Both the position numbers and the translations under genes were made by a program. Below, piece after piece: positions 1 through 5,862 of a DNA stretch of 13,949 nt (the first letter of the stretch is position 1; the number at the start of each line of letters is the position of its first letter). Source of the stretch: an uncultured Sporolactobacillus sp. (GTDB lineage: Bacteria > Bacillota > Bacilli > Bacillales > Sporolactobacillaceae); the NCBI GenBank assembly GCA_900543345.1, contig UQRJ01000038.1, forward strand, positions 1-13,949, given 5' to 3'. Under the pieces are notes generated by a model, which saw only the letters and a program-made list of their open reading frames with translations, was not told the origin of the DNA and did not search any database.

Positions 1-44
1 ATGTCTTAGGGTCTCGTGGGCTCGGAGATGTGTATAAGAGACAG
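1..44. other. Sequencing adapter (Nextera i7 side), not genomic
   Basis: Positions 11-44 are the Nextera Read-2 transposase adapter: GTCTCGTGGGCTCGG followed by the Tn5 mosaic end AGATGTGTATAAGAGACAG. The eight bases before it (3-10, GTCTTAGG) sit where the i7 index lies; their reverse complement CCTAAGAC is, from memory, a Nextera XT v2 index. The reverse complement of the same block ends the contig. Genomic sequence therefore begins at 45. Confidence 0.98.
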
Positions 45-1028
45 TACCGGGACTGGGCAGAAAGCATTGGCGACATTTACTATTACGGAGATAATGAAAA
101 CTACGCTTCGCCTATTAATCAACAAAGAATTGACGTGCTATCTGGAAATTATGAACAAATGACGCGGCTATTAGGCCGTCCCGCAGTGATTCTAGCGACT
201 CATACCCCCATATTTAGTCGTATATGCCGTATGGCTGTTGAAAAAATGCAAACTGTCAATAAACCGGTTATACTGTCTTGGCTACACGGTCCGCCAAATG
301 TATTCGGCGGTGGAGACCTTCTGAGTTTGTGTGACGCTCATTTAGCCATTTCCGGAGATATTGCTGGACAATTAAAGACGTATGCAAAAGCGGATAACGT
401 TTTCTATGTTGGCAATCCGATTGATTTTAATGACATCTCCGTTTTTAAACGCCATACAGGGACACTGAAAATAGCTTATGTTGGAAGGATTAATAATAGT
501 CAGAAGCGGTTAGATATATTATTTGCTGGACTTGCAAATTTACAGGGAGAGTGGCAGTTGGACATCGTCGGTGATGGCCCCGACACGGCCGTTCTTGTGC
601 AAAAAGCGCACCAGATCGGTGTTGATCAAAATATTATTTGGCATGGCTGGAGCAATACACCATGGAAGGAGCTGACGGATCCGTCGCTGTTAGTTCTATC
701 TTCGGATTATGAGGGATTTGGCCTAGTAGTCGTAGAAGCATTGGCCAGAGGGCTTCCGGTTATTAGTACGGACTGCGAAGGCCCGTGTGACATGATCCAA
801 AATGGAGTAAATGGATGGCTTTTTCCGCACAGAGACAGTCAGGCATTGCAGCAAATTTTACAAGATATCATCAACAAAACGAAGTTATTACCAAATGTGA
901 AAGCTTGTGTCCGATCTGCTGAAACGTATCGAGTGGAGAATGTTGTCGATAGAATGGAATCCGCTATTTTTAAAACGATTAAGATGAAAGAAGCTTATTT
1001 TCTATTAAAGAAAGATGCGGAAGAGTAA
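45..1028 (+). CDS. Glycosyltransferase family 4, 5'-truncated by contig end
   Basis: This is the C-terminal 327 residues of a GT-B fold glycosyltransferase; the start and part of the acceptor-binding half lie off the contig. An ATG at 30 in the same frame belongs to the adapter and adds a false MYKRQ. Counting from the first genomic codon, residues 145-159 carry the start of the nucleotide-sugar domain (YVGRINNSQKRLDIL), followed by DIVGDGPD and HGW, and residues 223-231 form the EX7E signature (EGFGLVVVE) typical of retaining GT4 enzymes. The overall look is RfaB/WaaB-like, a group that adds hexoses to surface glycans. It lies upstream of the filament-cap operon in the same direction, so flagellin or surface-polymer glycosylation is a reasonable guess, but donor and acceptor cannot be read from sequence. 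The gene is AT-richer than the secA side of the window. Certain as a GT4; function unassigned. Confidence 0.9.
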   Translation, partial: YRDWAESIGDIYYYGDNENYASPINQQRIDVLSGNYEQMTRLLGRPAVILATHTPIFSRICRMAVEKMQTVNKPVILSWLHGPPNVFGGGDLLSLCDAHLAISGDIAGQLKTYAKADNVFYVGNPIDFNDISVFKRHTGTLKIAYVGRINNSQKRLDILFAGLANLQGEWQLDIVGDGPDTAVLVQKAHQIGVDQNIIWHGWSNTPWKELTDPSLLVLSSDYEGFGLVVVEALARGLPVISTDCEGPCDMIQNGVNGWLFPHRDSQALQQILQDIINKTKLLPNVKACVRSAETYRVENVVDRMESAIFKTIKMKEAYFLLKKDAEE

Positions 1029-1200
1029 GCATTATTACGCTCGCATATCAATAATTCAAACTTACACGAAACGATATATTCAGCACATAAAAAAATATCA
1101 TTCCATAATTCTCAGACGGTTTCATATCGCTCCAAATAACACTGTTGCTATTGGGGCTGCAAGAGCTTGGCTATTACATAATATTATGGCCAAAATGTAG
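1015..1200 (+). CDS. Doubtful small ORF overlapping the glycosyltransferase end
   Basis: A 61-residue ORF starts 14 bases before the glycosyltransferase stop codon. It is rich in Lys, Arg, His and Ile, with a C-terminal stretch (NNTVAIGAARAWLLHNIMAK) that looks more protein-like than the first half. Only a weak purine run (AAAGAAAG) precedes the ATG. I recognise no family. It may be a short coupled gene, the decayed tail of a larger gene, or a chance ORF in AT-rich DNA. From its stop to 1418 I see no gene, only AT-rich sequence with two similar segments (GCTTAATTTTT near 1283 and CCTAATTTTTT near 1308). Confidence 0.25.
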   Translation: MRKSKHYYARISIIQTYTKRYIQHIKKYHSIILRRFHIAPNNTVAIGAARAWLLHNIMAKM

Positions 1201-1418
1201 ATTACAGAGCTTTGCAATAGATAATAGATGGTTTAATTTTTAAAACAAGATAGATCATTATCGTATCGATTAAGAGGGCAAGCTTAATTTTTCTGCTGAG
1301 GGCTAAACCTAATTTTTTATTACAAAAGGATTGAAGAATCATCGTGATCTACTTCTGTATCTGTATTAACTCGTAGAAAAATAGAGTATATTTTATATAT
1401 TTAGGCCATTATGCCTGT

Positions 1419-1446
1419 TAAACAAACCATTAATTTTAACCGATAA
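1419..1446 (+). promoter_or_regulatory. Sigma-D (flagellar, sigma-28 class) promoter for flaG-fliD-fliS-fliT
   Basis: TAAA at 1419-1422 and ACCGATAA at 1439-1446 are separated by 16 bases. The known consensus for flagellar sigma factors is TAAA, about 15-16 bases, then GCCGATAA/T, so the -10 matches in seven of eight positions. The expected start is near 1453, giving a leader of roughly 30 bases with a full AAGGAGGG ribosome site at 1468-1475. This places the cap operon in the late flagellar class. Confidence 0.8.
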
Positions 1447-1481
1447 ATCGTTTAGAAAATATTTTTTAAGGAGGGAAACTT

Positions 1482-1820
1482 ATGGATGTGCATGTTGAAG
1501 AGGCCGTCAATCTGTTGTCCGTACAGCAGAATCAATTAGCTAATCAAGCGATTGAATCCTCTGACGAAGATATAAATAATCAAGCAGGGGATCGGGTTAA
1601 AACCCAAGCCAAAAAATTAGTCGAAGAAGCGAACAAATTGCTCCAACCGGAATTAACGGAAGTTAAATATGTTTATTTCGACAAACTGCAAACCTATTAT
1701 GTGCAAGTTGTGGATACAAATACGAATGAAGTGATCCGCGAAATACCACTGGAGAAATTTATGGAAATGTATGCGGCCATTGCTGAAAAATTAGGCTTGA
1801 TTGTTAATCATCATGTGTGA
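1482..1820 (+). CDS. flaG: Flagellar protein FlaG
   Basis: This 112-residue protein matches the FlaG family: a polar, loosely structured first half followed, from about residue 61, by the conserved beta-strand and helix region (VKYVYFDKLQTYYVQVVD, then IREIPLEKFMEMYAAIAEKLG). FlaG proteins are linked to filament length and filament-cap function in other bacteria; the exact role in Bacillales is less clear. The start is fixed by AAGGAGGG six bases upstream, just below the sigma-D promoter. It is the first gene of the operon, with 31 bases to the fliD start. In B. subtilis the same place is held by yvyC (flaG). Family length is normal. Confidence 0.92.
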   Translation: MDVHVEEAVNLLSVQQNQLANQAIESSDEDINNQAGDRVKTQAKKLVEEANKLLQPELTEVKYVYFDKLQTYYVQVVDTNTNEVIREIPLEKFMEMYAAIAEKLGLIVNHHV

Positions 1821-1851
1821 TAAATAATTTTCAGAGAAGGTGACAGATTGT

Positions 1852-3720
1852 ATGTCGAGCATTAGCGGAACGACCGGAGCGACAACGACGAATACAAATT
1901 ATTATTTGTTAAACACGGGAAATAATAATTTGCAAATATCCGGACTGGCGAGTGGTATTGATGTTGATAGTATTGTTAATAAACTGATGCAGGCGGAGTC
2001 TGTGCCGCTGGATACAATGAATCAACAACTTCAGCTGCTCGAATGGAAACGCGATGATTATCGCAGCATGAGCGATTTGCTGTCTGATTTGCAATCAATC
2101 GTCAGTACGATGACGCTGCAGTCCAGTTATGGAGAAAAAGCAACAGTAAGCGATGAGTCGAAAGTGACAGCTGCAGCTTCGTCGGGTGCAGAAGAGGGGA
2201 CGTATACGCTCTCCGATGCAACGCTGGCAACAGTGGCGACGAATCAGAGCGGTGATTCTGCAGACGATTCTATTGTGAAGTCGGGAAGTGAGTTCGACCC
2301 AAATAAAGCTTTGATCGAACAAGCTAATAATCTTACGGATGGGATTGCGTGGGATACACACACAGTCGATGCGGAAACACATACAGTATCGGCAGACGGA
2401 ACCGTTTTTTCACTCTCCAACGGAGCGGTTACGGCGAATTCAATCACCGTAACGGCGAAAGATGGAACGAAGACAAATTATGAGCTTGTCGCCAGCAAAG
2501 ATGATCTGGCTACATCGGATTCGTCAAAGCATCAGGTTTATGTTGATGCCACGACCGGACAATTAACGTTTAATCAAACCATTTCTAAAGATTCTACGAT
2601 TGAAGCTTCCTATGAATACAAAACTGTCGACATTGACTTGACGACGTATGATAGTGATGGCAAAGCAATTAATACTCAGTTTGATGCAAATGGTAGCCTT
2701 TCGCTGAATACCATTTTGCAGAAGATTAATGCTTCCGATGCCGGCGTCAATGCTTTTTATGATACTTCGACGGGAAAAGTATCGATATCAACGTCAAATA
2801 CCGGGAAGAATAATGAAACGGGACCACAAATGACTTTTAGCGGCTTCTTAAAAGATACGCTATTGCTTGATAGTGCTAATGAACAAGGTGGAACCGATGC
2901 TACTTTTACGATCAATGGTGTAAAAACAACTCGCCATTCTAATACATTTACCGTCAACAATACAACTTTTACATTAACTTCGGCCATTCCGTCTACTGAA
3001 ACGGTAACTGTTGAGTTAGGCACCGATACGGACGGTATGTTCGATACCATTAAGAGTTTTGTCGATAAATATAATGATACTATTAAGCAAATCAACGATA
3101 TGATTACGGTTGCCCCTGATCGTGATTATCCGCCGCTGACATCGGCGCAAAAAGCACAGATGAATCAGACGGATATCGACAACTGGAACGAAAAGGCGCG
3201 GCAAGGCACGCTTTACGGCGATACGATTTTGGGTAACGGGCTTAGCAACATGCGTGAGGATCTATATAATGCCGTTGACGGGACGACAGGAGGAAGTTTT
3301 ACCCAACTGGCGCAGATCGGCATCACGACAAGCAGCGATTATCGAGATCACGGAAAATTGATAATTGATGAAAGCAAGCTCAAGGAAGCGATCTCTTCCG
3401 ATCCCGATGGCGTGATGAAACTGTTCACCAGTGGCAATACGGCAAGTACCGATACATCGACTCAGGGAATAGCTAAAAGATTATATAATACTCTTAATAA
3501 TACGATTGCCAAAATTAAAGAACAGGCTGGAACGACGACTTATGTGAATGATCAATTCTCCATCGGGCGGAGTATTGATGATCTGAATGAGCAGATATCT
3601 ACTTTCCAGGATCATCTGAAAACGGTACAGACTCGTTATTATACTGAATTTACGGCGATGGAAGAAGCAATCGAGCAAGCTAACTCACAGGCGACCTATT
3701 TACAAAATGCATTTAGTTAA
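1852..3720 (+). CDS. fliD: Flagellar filament cap protein FliD (HAP2)
   Basis: FliD forms the oligomeric cap at the growing filament tip and folds flagellin into place. The 622-residue protein opens with a Ser/Thr/Asn-rich leader, then the FliD N-terminal domain from about residue 27 (LQISGLASGIDVDSIVNKLM). The C-terminal domain begins near residue 404 (VDKYNDTIKQINDMI), includes a segment with LYGDTILGNGLSNMR, and ends in a heptad-like coiled coil with a final ATYLQNAFS, as in other FliD proteins. I chose ATG 1852 because AGAAGGTG at 1835-1842 gives ideal spacing; the in-frame GTG at 1840 overlaps that ribosome site. At 622 residues it is clearly longer than B. subtilis FliD (about 500). The extra length lies in a Thr/Ser/Asp-rich, beta-rich centre (about residues 120-300), the surface-exposed part that varies between strains. 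It has the usual partners: flaG before, fliS and fliT after. Confidence 0.96.
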   Translation: MSSISGTTGATTTNTNYYLLNTGNNNLQISGLASGIDVDSIVNKLMQAESVPLDTMNQQLQLLEWKRDDYRSMSDLLSDLQSIVSTMTLQSSYGEKATVSDESKVTAAASSGAEEGTYTLSDATLATVATNQSGDSADDSIVKSGSEFDPNKALIEQANNLTDGIAWDTHTVDAETHTVSADGTVFSLSNGAVTANSITVTAKDGTKTNYELVASKDDLATSDSSKHQVYVDATTGQLTFNQTISKDSTIEASYEYKTVDIDLTTYDSDGKAINTQFDANGSLSLNTILQKINASDAGVNAFYDTSTGKVSISTSNTGKNNETGPQMTFSGFLKDTLLLDSANEQGGTDATFTINGVKTTRHSNTFTVNNTTFTLTSAIPSTETVTVELGTDTDGMFDTIKSFVDKYNDTIKQINDMITVAPDRDYPPLTSAQKAQMNQTDIDNWNEKARQGTLYGDTILGNGLSNMREDLYNAVDGTTGGSFTQLAQIGITTSSDYRDHGKLIIDESKLKEAISSDPDGVMKLFTSGNTASTDTSTQGIAKRLYNTLNNTIAKIKEQAGTTTYVNDQFSIGRSIDDLNEQISTFQDHLKTVQTRYYTEFTAMEEAIEQANSQATYLQNAFS

Positions 3721-3747
3721 ACGGGGTATGATTGGAGGGCCGTATGA

Positions 3748-4155
3748 ATGTTGAATCGTGCCTATCGCGCATACAAGCAAAATGCAGTCTTAACAGCTTC
3801 GCCGGCTGAATTAACACTAATGCTGTATGAGGGCTGTTTAAAATTTATTAAACAAGCGCAGCAATCAATGCAGCGTCATGATTATGCCGACAAAAATGAA
3901 AAATTGCAGAAAGCACAGGCAATTATTACGGAACTGATCGTGACGTTGGATAAAAAACAACCGATTTCAAAAGATATGAATGCTATGTATGATTATATTC
4001 ATCGGCGATTAATCGAAGCAAATATAAAAAATGATCAGCAGATTTTAACCGAAGCTGAGAAACTTGTTCGTGATTTCAGGGATACTTGGAAAGAAGCCAT
4101 AACTATTCATCGTAAGCAACAAACAAAATCTTCTAGTGTTAGGACGCGAATATAA
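3748..4155 (+). CDS. fliS: Flagellin export chaperone FliS
   Basis: FliS binds the C-terminus of flagellin in the cytoplasm, prevents early polymerisation and delivers it to the type III export gate. The 135-residue, all-helical protein shows the family start (NRAYRAYKQN) and the core ASPAELTLMLYEGCLKFI, followed by the QEAIITELIVTLD-like helix and a Lys/Ser-rich end. GGAGGG at 3734-3739, eight bases upstream, supports this ATG; an ATG four bases earlier is in another frame and leads nowhere. The stop codon overlaps the fliT start by one base (TAATG), suggesting translational coupling. Confidence 0.95.
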   Translation: MLNRAYRAYKQNAVLTASPAELTLMLYEGCLKFIKQAQQSMQRHDYADKNEKLQKAQAIITELIVTLDKKQPISKDMNAMYDYIHRRLIEANIKNDQQILTEAEKLVRDFRDTWKEAITIHRKQQTKSSSVRTRI

Positions 4156-4502
4156 TGTGTGTCCAGAAAATCTATGAAGCTACTTTAAAGCTGAGAAAAT
4201 TAGTGGAGTTGCAAGCAGAGAATAACGGTGCGGCTAATATACAAGAAATAAAAGATCAGCTTGATTTGCGTCAACAATTGATTGATCGCCTTCCCAAAAT
4301 ATTGAGTGATAACGATAAAGCACTTGGGAGAAAGATTGTTGCCTTAAACGTAGAAATTGATCACCTCATGAATAAGATGAAAGATAAGCTTATTCATAAG
4401 ATGAAAATGTTTAAACATCAAAAAGAATCATTAATACGATATCGAGGTTATAGTAATCCGTTATTGACTCAATCGGGGACCTATTTTGACCGGCACGAGT
4501 AA
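4155..4502 (+). CDS. fliT: Flagellar export chaperone FliT
   Basis: FliT is the small helical chaperone that binds the FliD C-terminus and, in Bacillus, other late export substrates. The 115-residue product is almost entirely helical and charged, with heptad spacing of Leu/Ile, and ends in a NPLL..GTYFDRHE-like tail that resembles the end of Bacillus FliT proteins. Sequence conservation in this family is low, so the call rests as much on position directly after fliS as on the tail. The start overlaps the fliS stop by one base and has only a weak AGGA (4141-4144), so it probably relies on coupling. Base use is noticeably AT-rich compared with hpf and secA. Confidence 0.88.
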   Translation: MCVQKIYEATLKLRKLVELQAENNGAANIQEIKDQLDLRQQLIDRLPKILSDNDKALGRKIVALNVEIDHLMNKMKDKLIHKMKMFKHQKESLIRYRGYSNPLLTQSGTYFDRHE

Positions 4503-4571
4503 TTTTCATAGCGTTTATGATTAATTTAAGAGAGCTTTTTCTTACCGCACCTACTGACAATCTGCATATAA

Positions 4572-4621
4572 AACGAATCGATCCGCTCGGTTGCAGAAAA
4601 AAACGAGCGGATCGATTCGTT
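4572..4621. terminator. 18-bp perfect hairpin between convergent fliT and a minus-strand gene
   Basis: AACGAATCGATCCGCTCG (4572-4589) is the exact reverse complement of 4604-4621, with a 14-base loop containing seven A's. On the minus strand the stem ends in TTTTATAT, a usable if imperfect U-tract, so it most likely ends transcription of the small minus-strand gene. On the plus strand the bases after the stem (CCGAAGAG) give no U-tract, so termination of the fliT transcript would need help or would be inefficient. Confidence 0.7.
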
Positions 4622-4636
4622 CCGAAGAGAAACACC

Positions 4637-4777
4637 TTACTCTGCAATGGCGGTACGCCTATCACGATCTTTTCTCTTTAGGCTGGTTAGGAACTTCAGG
4701 TAATTGTAGGTCGACTCTTTTTCATCTTCATTTAGCCTTTCGAACAATTCGACGATGTCTTCTTTTTGGACAGACAT
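4637..4777 (-). CDS. Small helical protein of unknown function (46 aa)
   Basis: On the minus strand an ATG at 4777 opens a 46-codon frame ending in TAA at 4637. The product begins MSVQKEDIVELFERL, continues through NEDEKESTYNYLKFLTSL and ends in a basic segment (KRKDRDRRTAIAE). It should form two amphipathic helices. A strong ribosome site (AAAGGAGA) lies nine bases before the ATG, much better than chance, and a perfect hairpin follows the stop, so it looks like a complete gene. The helix pattern resembles small helical leader or antitoxin-like proteins seen in Bacillales, but I cannot name a family. It is convergent with fliT and divergent from hpf. An exact TGTGA-N6-TCACA palindrome sits about 46 bases upstream and may control it. 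No clear sigma-A promoter could be fixed: TTGACA is present at 4874-4869 (minus strand) but no good -10 follows at normal spacing. Confidence 0.72.
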   Translation of the reverse strand: MSVQKEDIVELFERLNEDEKESTYNYLKFLTSLKRKDRDRRTAIAE

Positions 4778-4822
4778 ATTGGAAGTCTCCTTTATAATAA
4801 TGTGTATTCACAGCCACTAACA

Positions 4823-4840
4823 TTGTGAAATTTATCACAA
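4823..4840. promoter_or_regulatory. FNR/CRP- or Rex-like operator palindrome
   Basis: TTGTGAAATTTATCACAA contains TGTGA-N6-TCACA exactly, the core of Bacillus FNR (and CRP) sites, and matches the Rex consensus TTGTGAAATATTTCACAA in 16 of 18 positions. It lies between the divergent minus-strand small gene and hpf, closer to the former. A second, shorter dyad TGTGTATTCACA follows at 4801-4812. Which regulator binds, and whether it represses or activates, cannot be told from sequence. Confidence 0.6.
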
Positions 4841-5068
4841 ACTAGACGACATAAAATAATTGACTGTTTGTCAAACTCATCTTCAGCTTAAATTTTTACC
4901 TTTTTCAAAGGGGATATCTCTATTGCGTAATTTATTATATGTGCAGCTCTGAACCGGGTCAATAGCAATCGACCAATTGGATGATTGATTTATTGCATGT
5001 GATTGGTGATTTTTTTGCATGATTGAAAAAAAGGTCGAAATTGAACGATTTGTGAGGGAAATGTGTCG

Positions 5069-5083
5069 ATGAAAGCGCTTTTT
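5069..5083 (+). promoter_or_regulatory. Possible CcpA (cre) site upstream of hpf
   Basis: ATGAAAGCGCTTTTT fits the cre consensus WTGNAANCGNWNNCW with one mismatch (T for the C at position 14) and has a perfect AAAGCGCTTT core. It lies 16 bases before the sigma-B-like -35. A single motif of this kind arises by chance fairly often in a genome, so confidence is modest. Confidence 0.35.
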
Positions 5084-5099
5084 GTAAAGAAATTTTGCT

Positions 5100-5125
5100 G
5101 TTTGAGAAGGAATTGGGACGGGAAT
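5100..5125 (+). promoter_or_regulatory. Sigma-B (general stress) promoter for hpf
   Basis: GTTTGA at 5100-5105, 14 bases, then GGGAAT at 5120-5125 fits the Bacillus sigma-B pattern GTTTaa-N12-15-GGGtAt. Expected start near 5133, about 28 bases before the hpf ATG. In B. subtilis the orthologous gene (yvyD) is known to be under sigma-B and sigma-H control, which supports the reading. Confidence 0.65.
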
Positions 5126-5134
5126 GTCGAAAAT
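5106..5134 (+). promoter_or_regulatory. Overlapping sigma-H-like promoter for hpf
   Basis: GAAGGAATT (5106-5114) fits the sigma-H -35 pattern RNAGGAWWW fully, and GTCGAAAAT (5126-5134), 11 bases later, fits RNNGAATWW with one mismatch. It is interleaved with the sigma-B motif. A third arrangement, TTGGGA-N17-TATAAT (5113-5141), also reads as sigma-A, but would start within the ribosome site. Confidence 0.5.
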
Positions 5135-5160
5135 ATATAATATCGAAGGGAGGCTTTTTG

Positions 5161-5718
5161 ATGAATCTGAACATTCGAGGAGAGAATATCGCGGTAACAC
5201 CTGCTCTGCAAGCTTATGCGGAGAAGAGGATCGGTAAGCTGGAGAAGTATTTCAACACGCCGCTCCATGTACGTATGAATATGCGGGTGCATAATAAGAT
5301 TCAGGTGGTTGAGGTCACCATCCCGATTCAGGGCCTTCTCCTAAGAGCAGAAGTGGGTCAGGAGGACATGTACGCTGCTATTGACGCGGTAGTTTCCAAA
5401 CTGGAACGTCAGATTAAGAAATACAAAACAAAGCTGAACCGTAAGAGCCGTCAGGATAAGCGCGAGGTGCTTCATGCGTCGGCTGCCGGCACGGCGATTA
5501 AAACGCAGACAAAGACGAAAGCGGATCAGGGGTTCGAGGTTGTCCGCAGAAAGAGTTTCGTCATGAAGCCGATGACGGCGGAAGAAGCAATTTTGCAGAT
5601 GGATATGCTCGGACATTCGTTCTTTGTCTTTAATAATGCGGAAAATGGTGAGATCAGCGTTGTTTATCGGCGCAAGGACGGCCGTTACGGACTGATCGAT
5701 CAAGGAGAAGAAAACTGA
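5161..5718 (+). CDS. hpf: Ribosome hibernation promoting factor, long form
   Basis: Long-form HPF binds the 30S decoding region through its N-terminal domain and joins two ribosomes into an inactive 100S dimer through its C-terminal domain. The 185-residue protein shows both: an N-terminal beta-alpha fold (MNLNIRGENIAVTPALQAYA through about residue 100, including EDMYAAIDAVVSKLERQIKKYK), a charged linker, and a C-terminal domain from about residue 125 (VVRRKSFVMKPMTAEEAILQ, then GHSFFVFNNAENG and VVYRRKDGRYGLI). The start is set by AAGGGAGG (5146-5153) seven bases before ATG 5161; the open frame runs further up to 5095 but lacks family residues there. It stands as its own unit, with stress-type promoters in front and a strong terminator behind. 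B. subtilis HPF (YvyD) is of similar length and lies at the same place before secA. Confidence 0.96.
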   Translation: MNLNIRGENIAVTPALQAYAEKRIGKLEKYFNTPLHVRMNMRVHNKIQVVEVTIPIQGLLLRAEVGQEDMYAAIDAVVSKLERQIKKYKTKLNRKSRQDKREVLHASAAGTAIKTQTKTKADQGFEVVRRKSFVMKPMTAEEAILQMDMLGHSFFVFNNAENGEISVVYRRKDGRYGLIDQGEEN

Positions 5719-5746
5719 TCGTTCGCATTGGACGATCTTCGGATAT

Positions 5747-5792
5747 AAAAGAAGCTGTTCGGGTCGATTATCGGCGCCGGACGGCTTCTTTT
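5747..5792 (+). terminator. Intrinsic terminator of hpf
   Basis: AAAAGAAGCTGTTCGG (5747-5762) pairs with CCGGACGGCTTCTTTT (5777-5792) over 16 positions, two of them G-U, around a 14-base loop. The 3' arm ends in TTTT, and T-rich sequence follows. The A-run at the 5' side would also allow use on the minus strand. It isolates hpf from the secA unit. Confidence 0.88.
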
Positions 5793-5826
5793 CATTTTGT
5801 TGTCGTTTTAAGGCAGATGAAATGAG

Positions 5827-5855
5827 TTTTCAAGCGATCGGTTTTGTTTTATAAT
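5827..5855 (+). promoter_or_regulatory. Sigma-A promoter for secA-prfB
   Basis: A perfect TATAAT at 5850-5855 has TTTTCA (four of six matches to TTGACA) 17 bases upstream. It follows directly after the hpf terminator. A start near 5862 would give secA an untranslated leader of about 350 bases, unusually long. Confidence 0.6.
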
Positions 5856-5862
5856 AATAAGC

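Noticed and set aside
1840..1851. GTG start for fliD four codons upstream
   Set aside because: The GTG lies within the ribosome site AGAAGGTG, which has ideal spacing to ATG 1852.
4591..4797. Plus-strand 68-codon ORF between fliT and hpf
   Set aside because: It starts in a hairpin loop, has no ribosome site, and is the antisense of the better supported 46-codon minus-strand gene.
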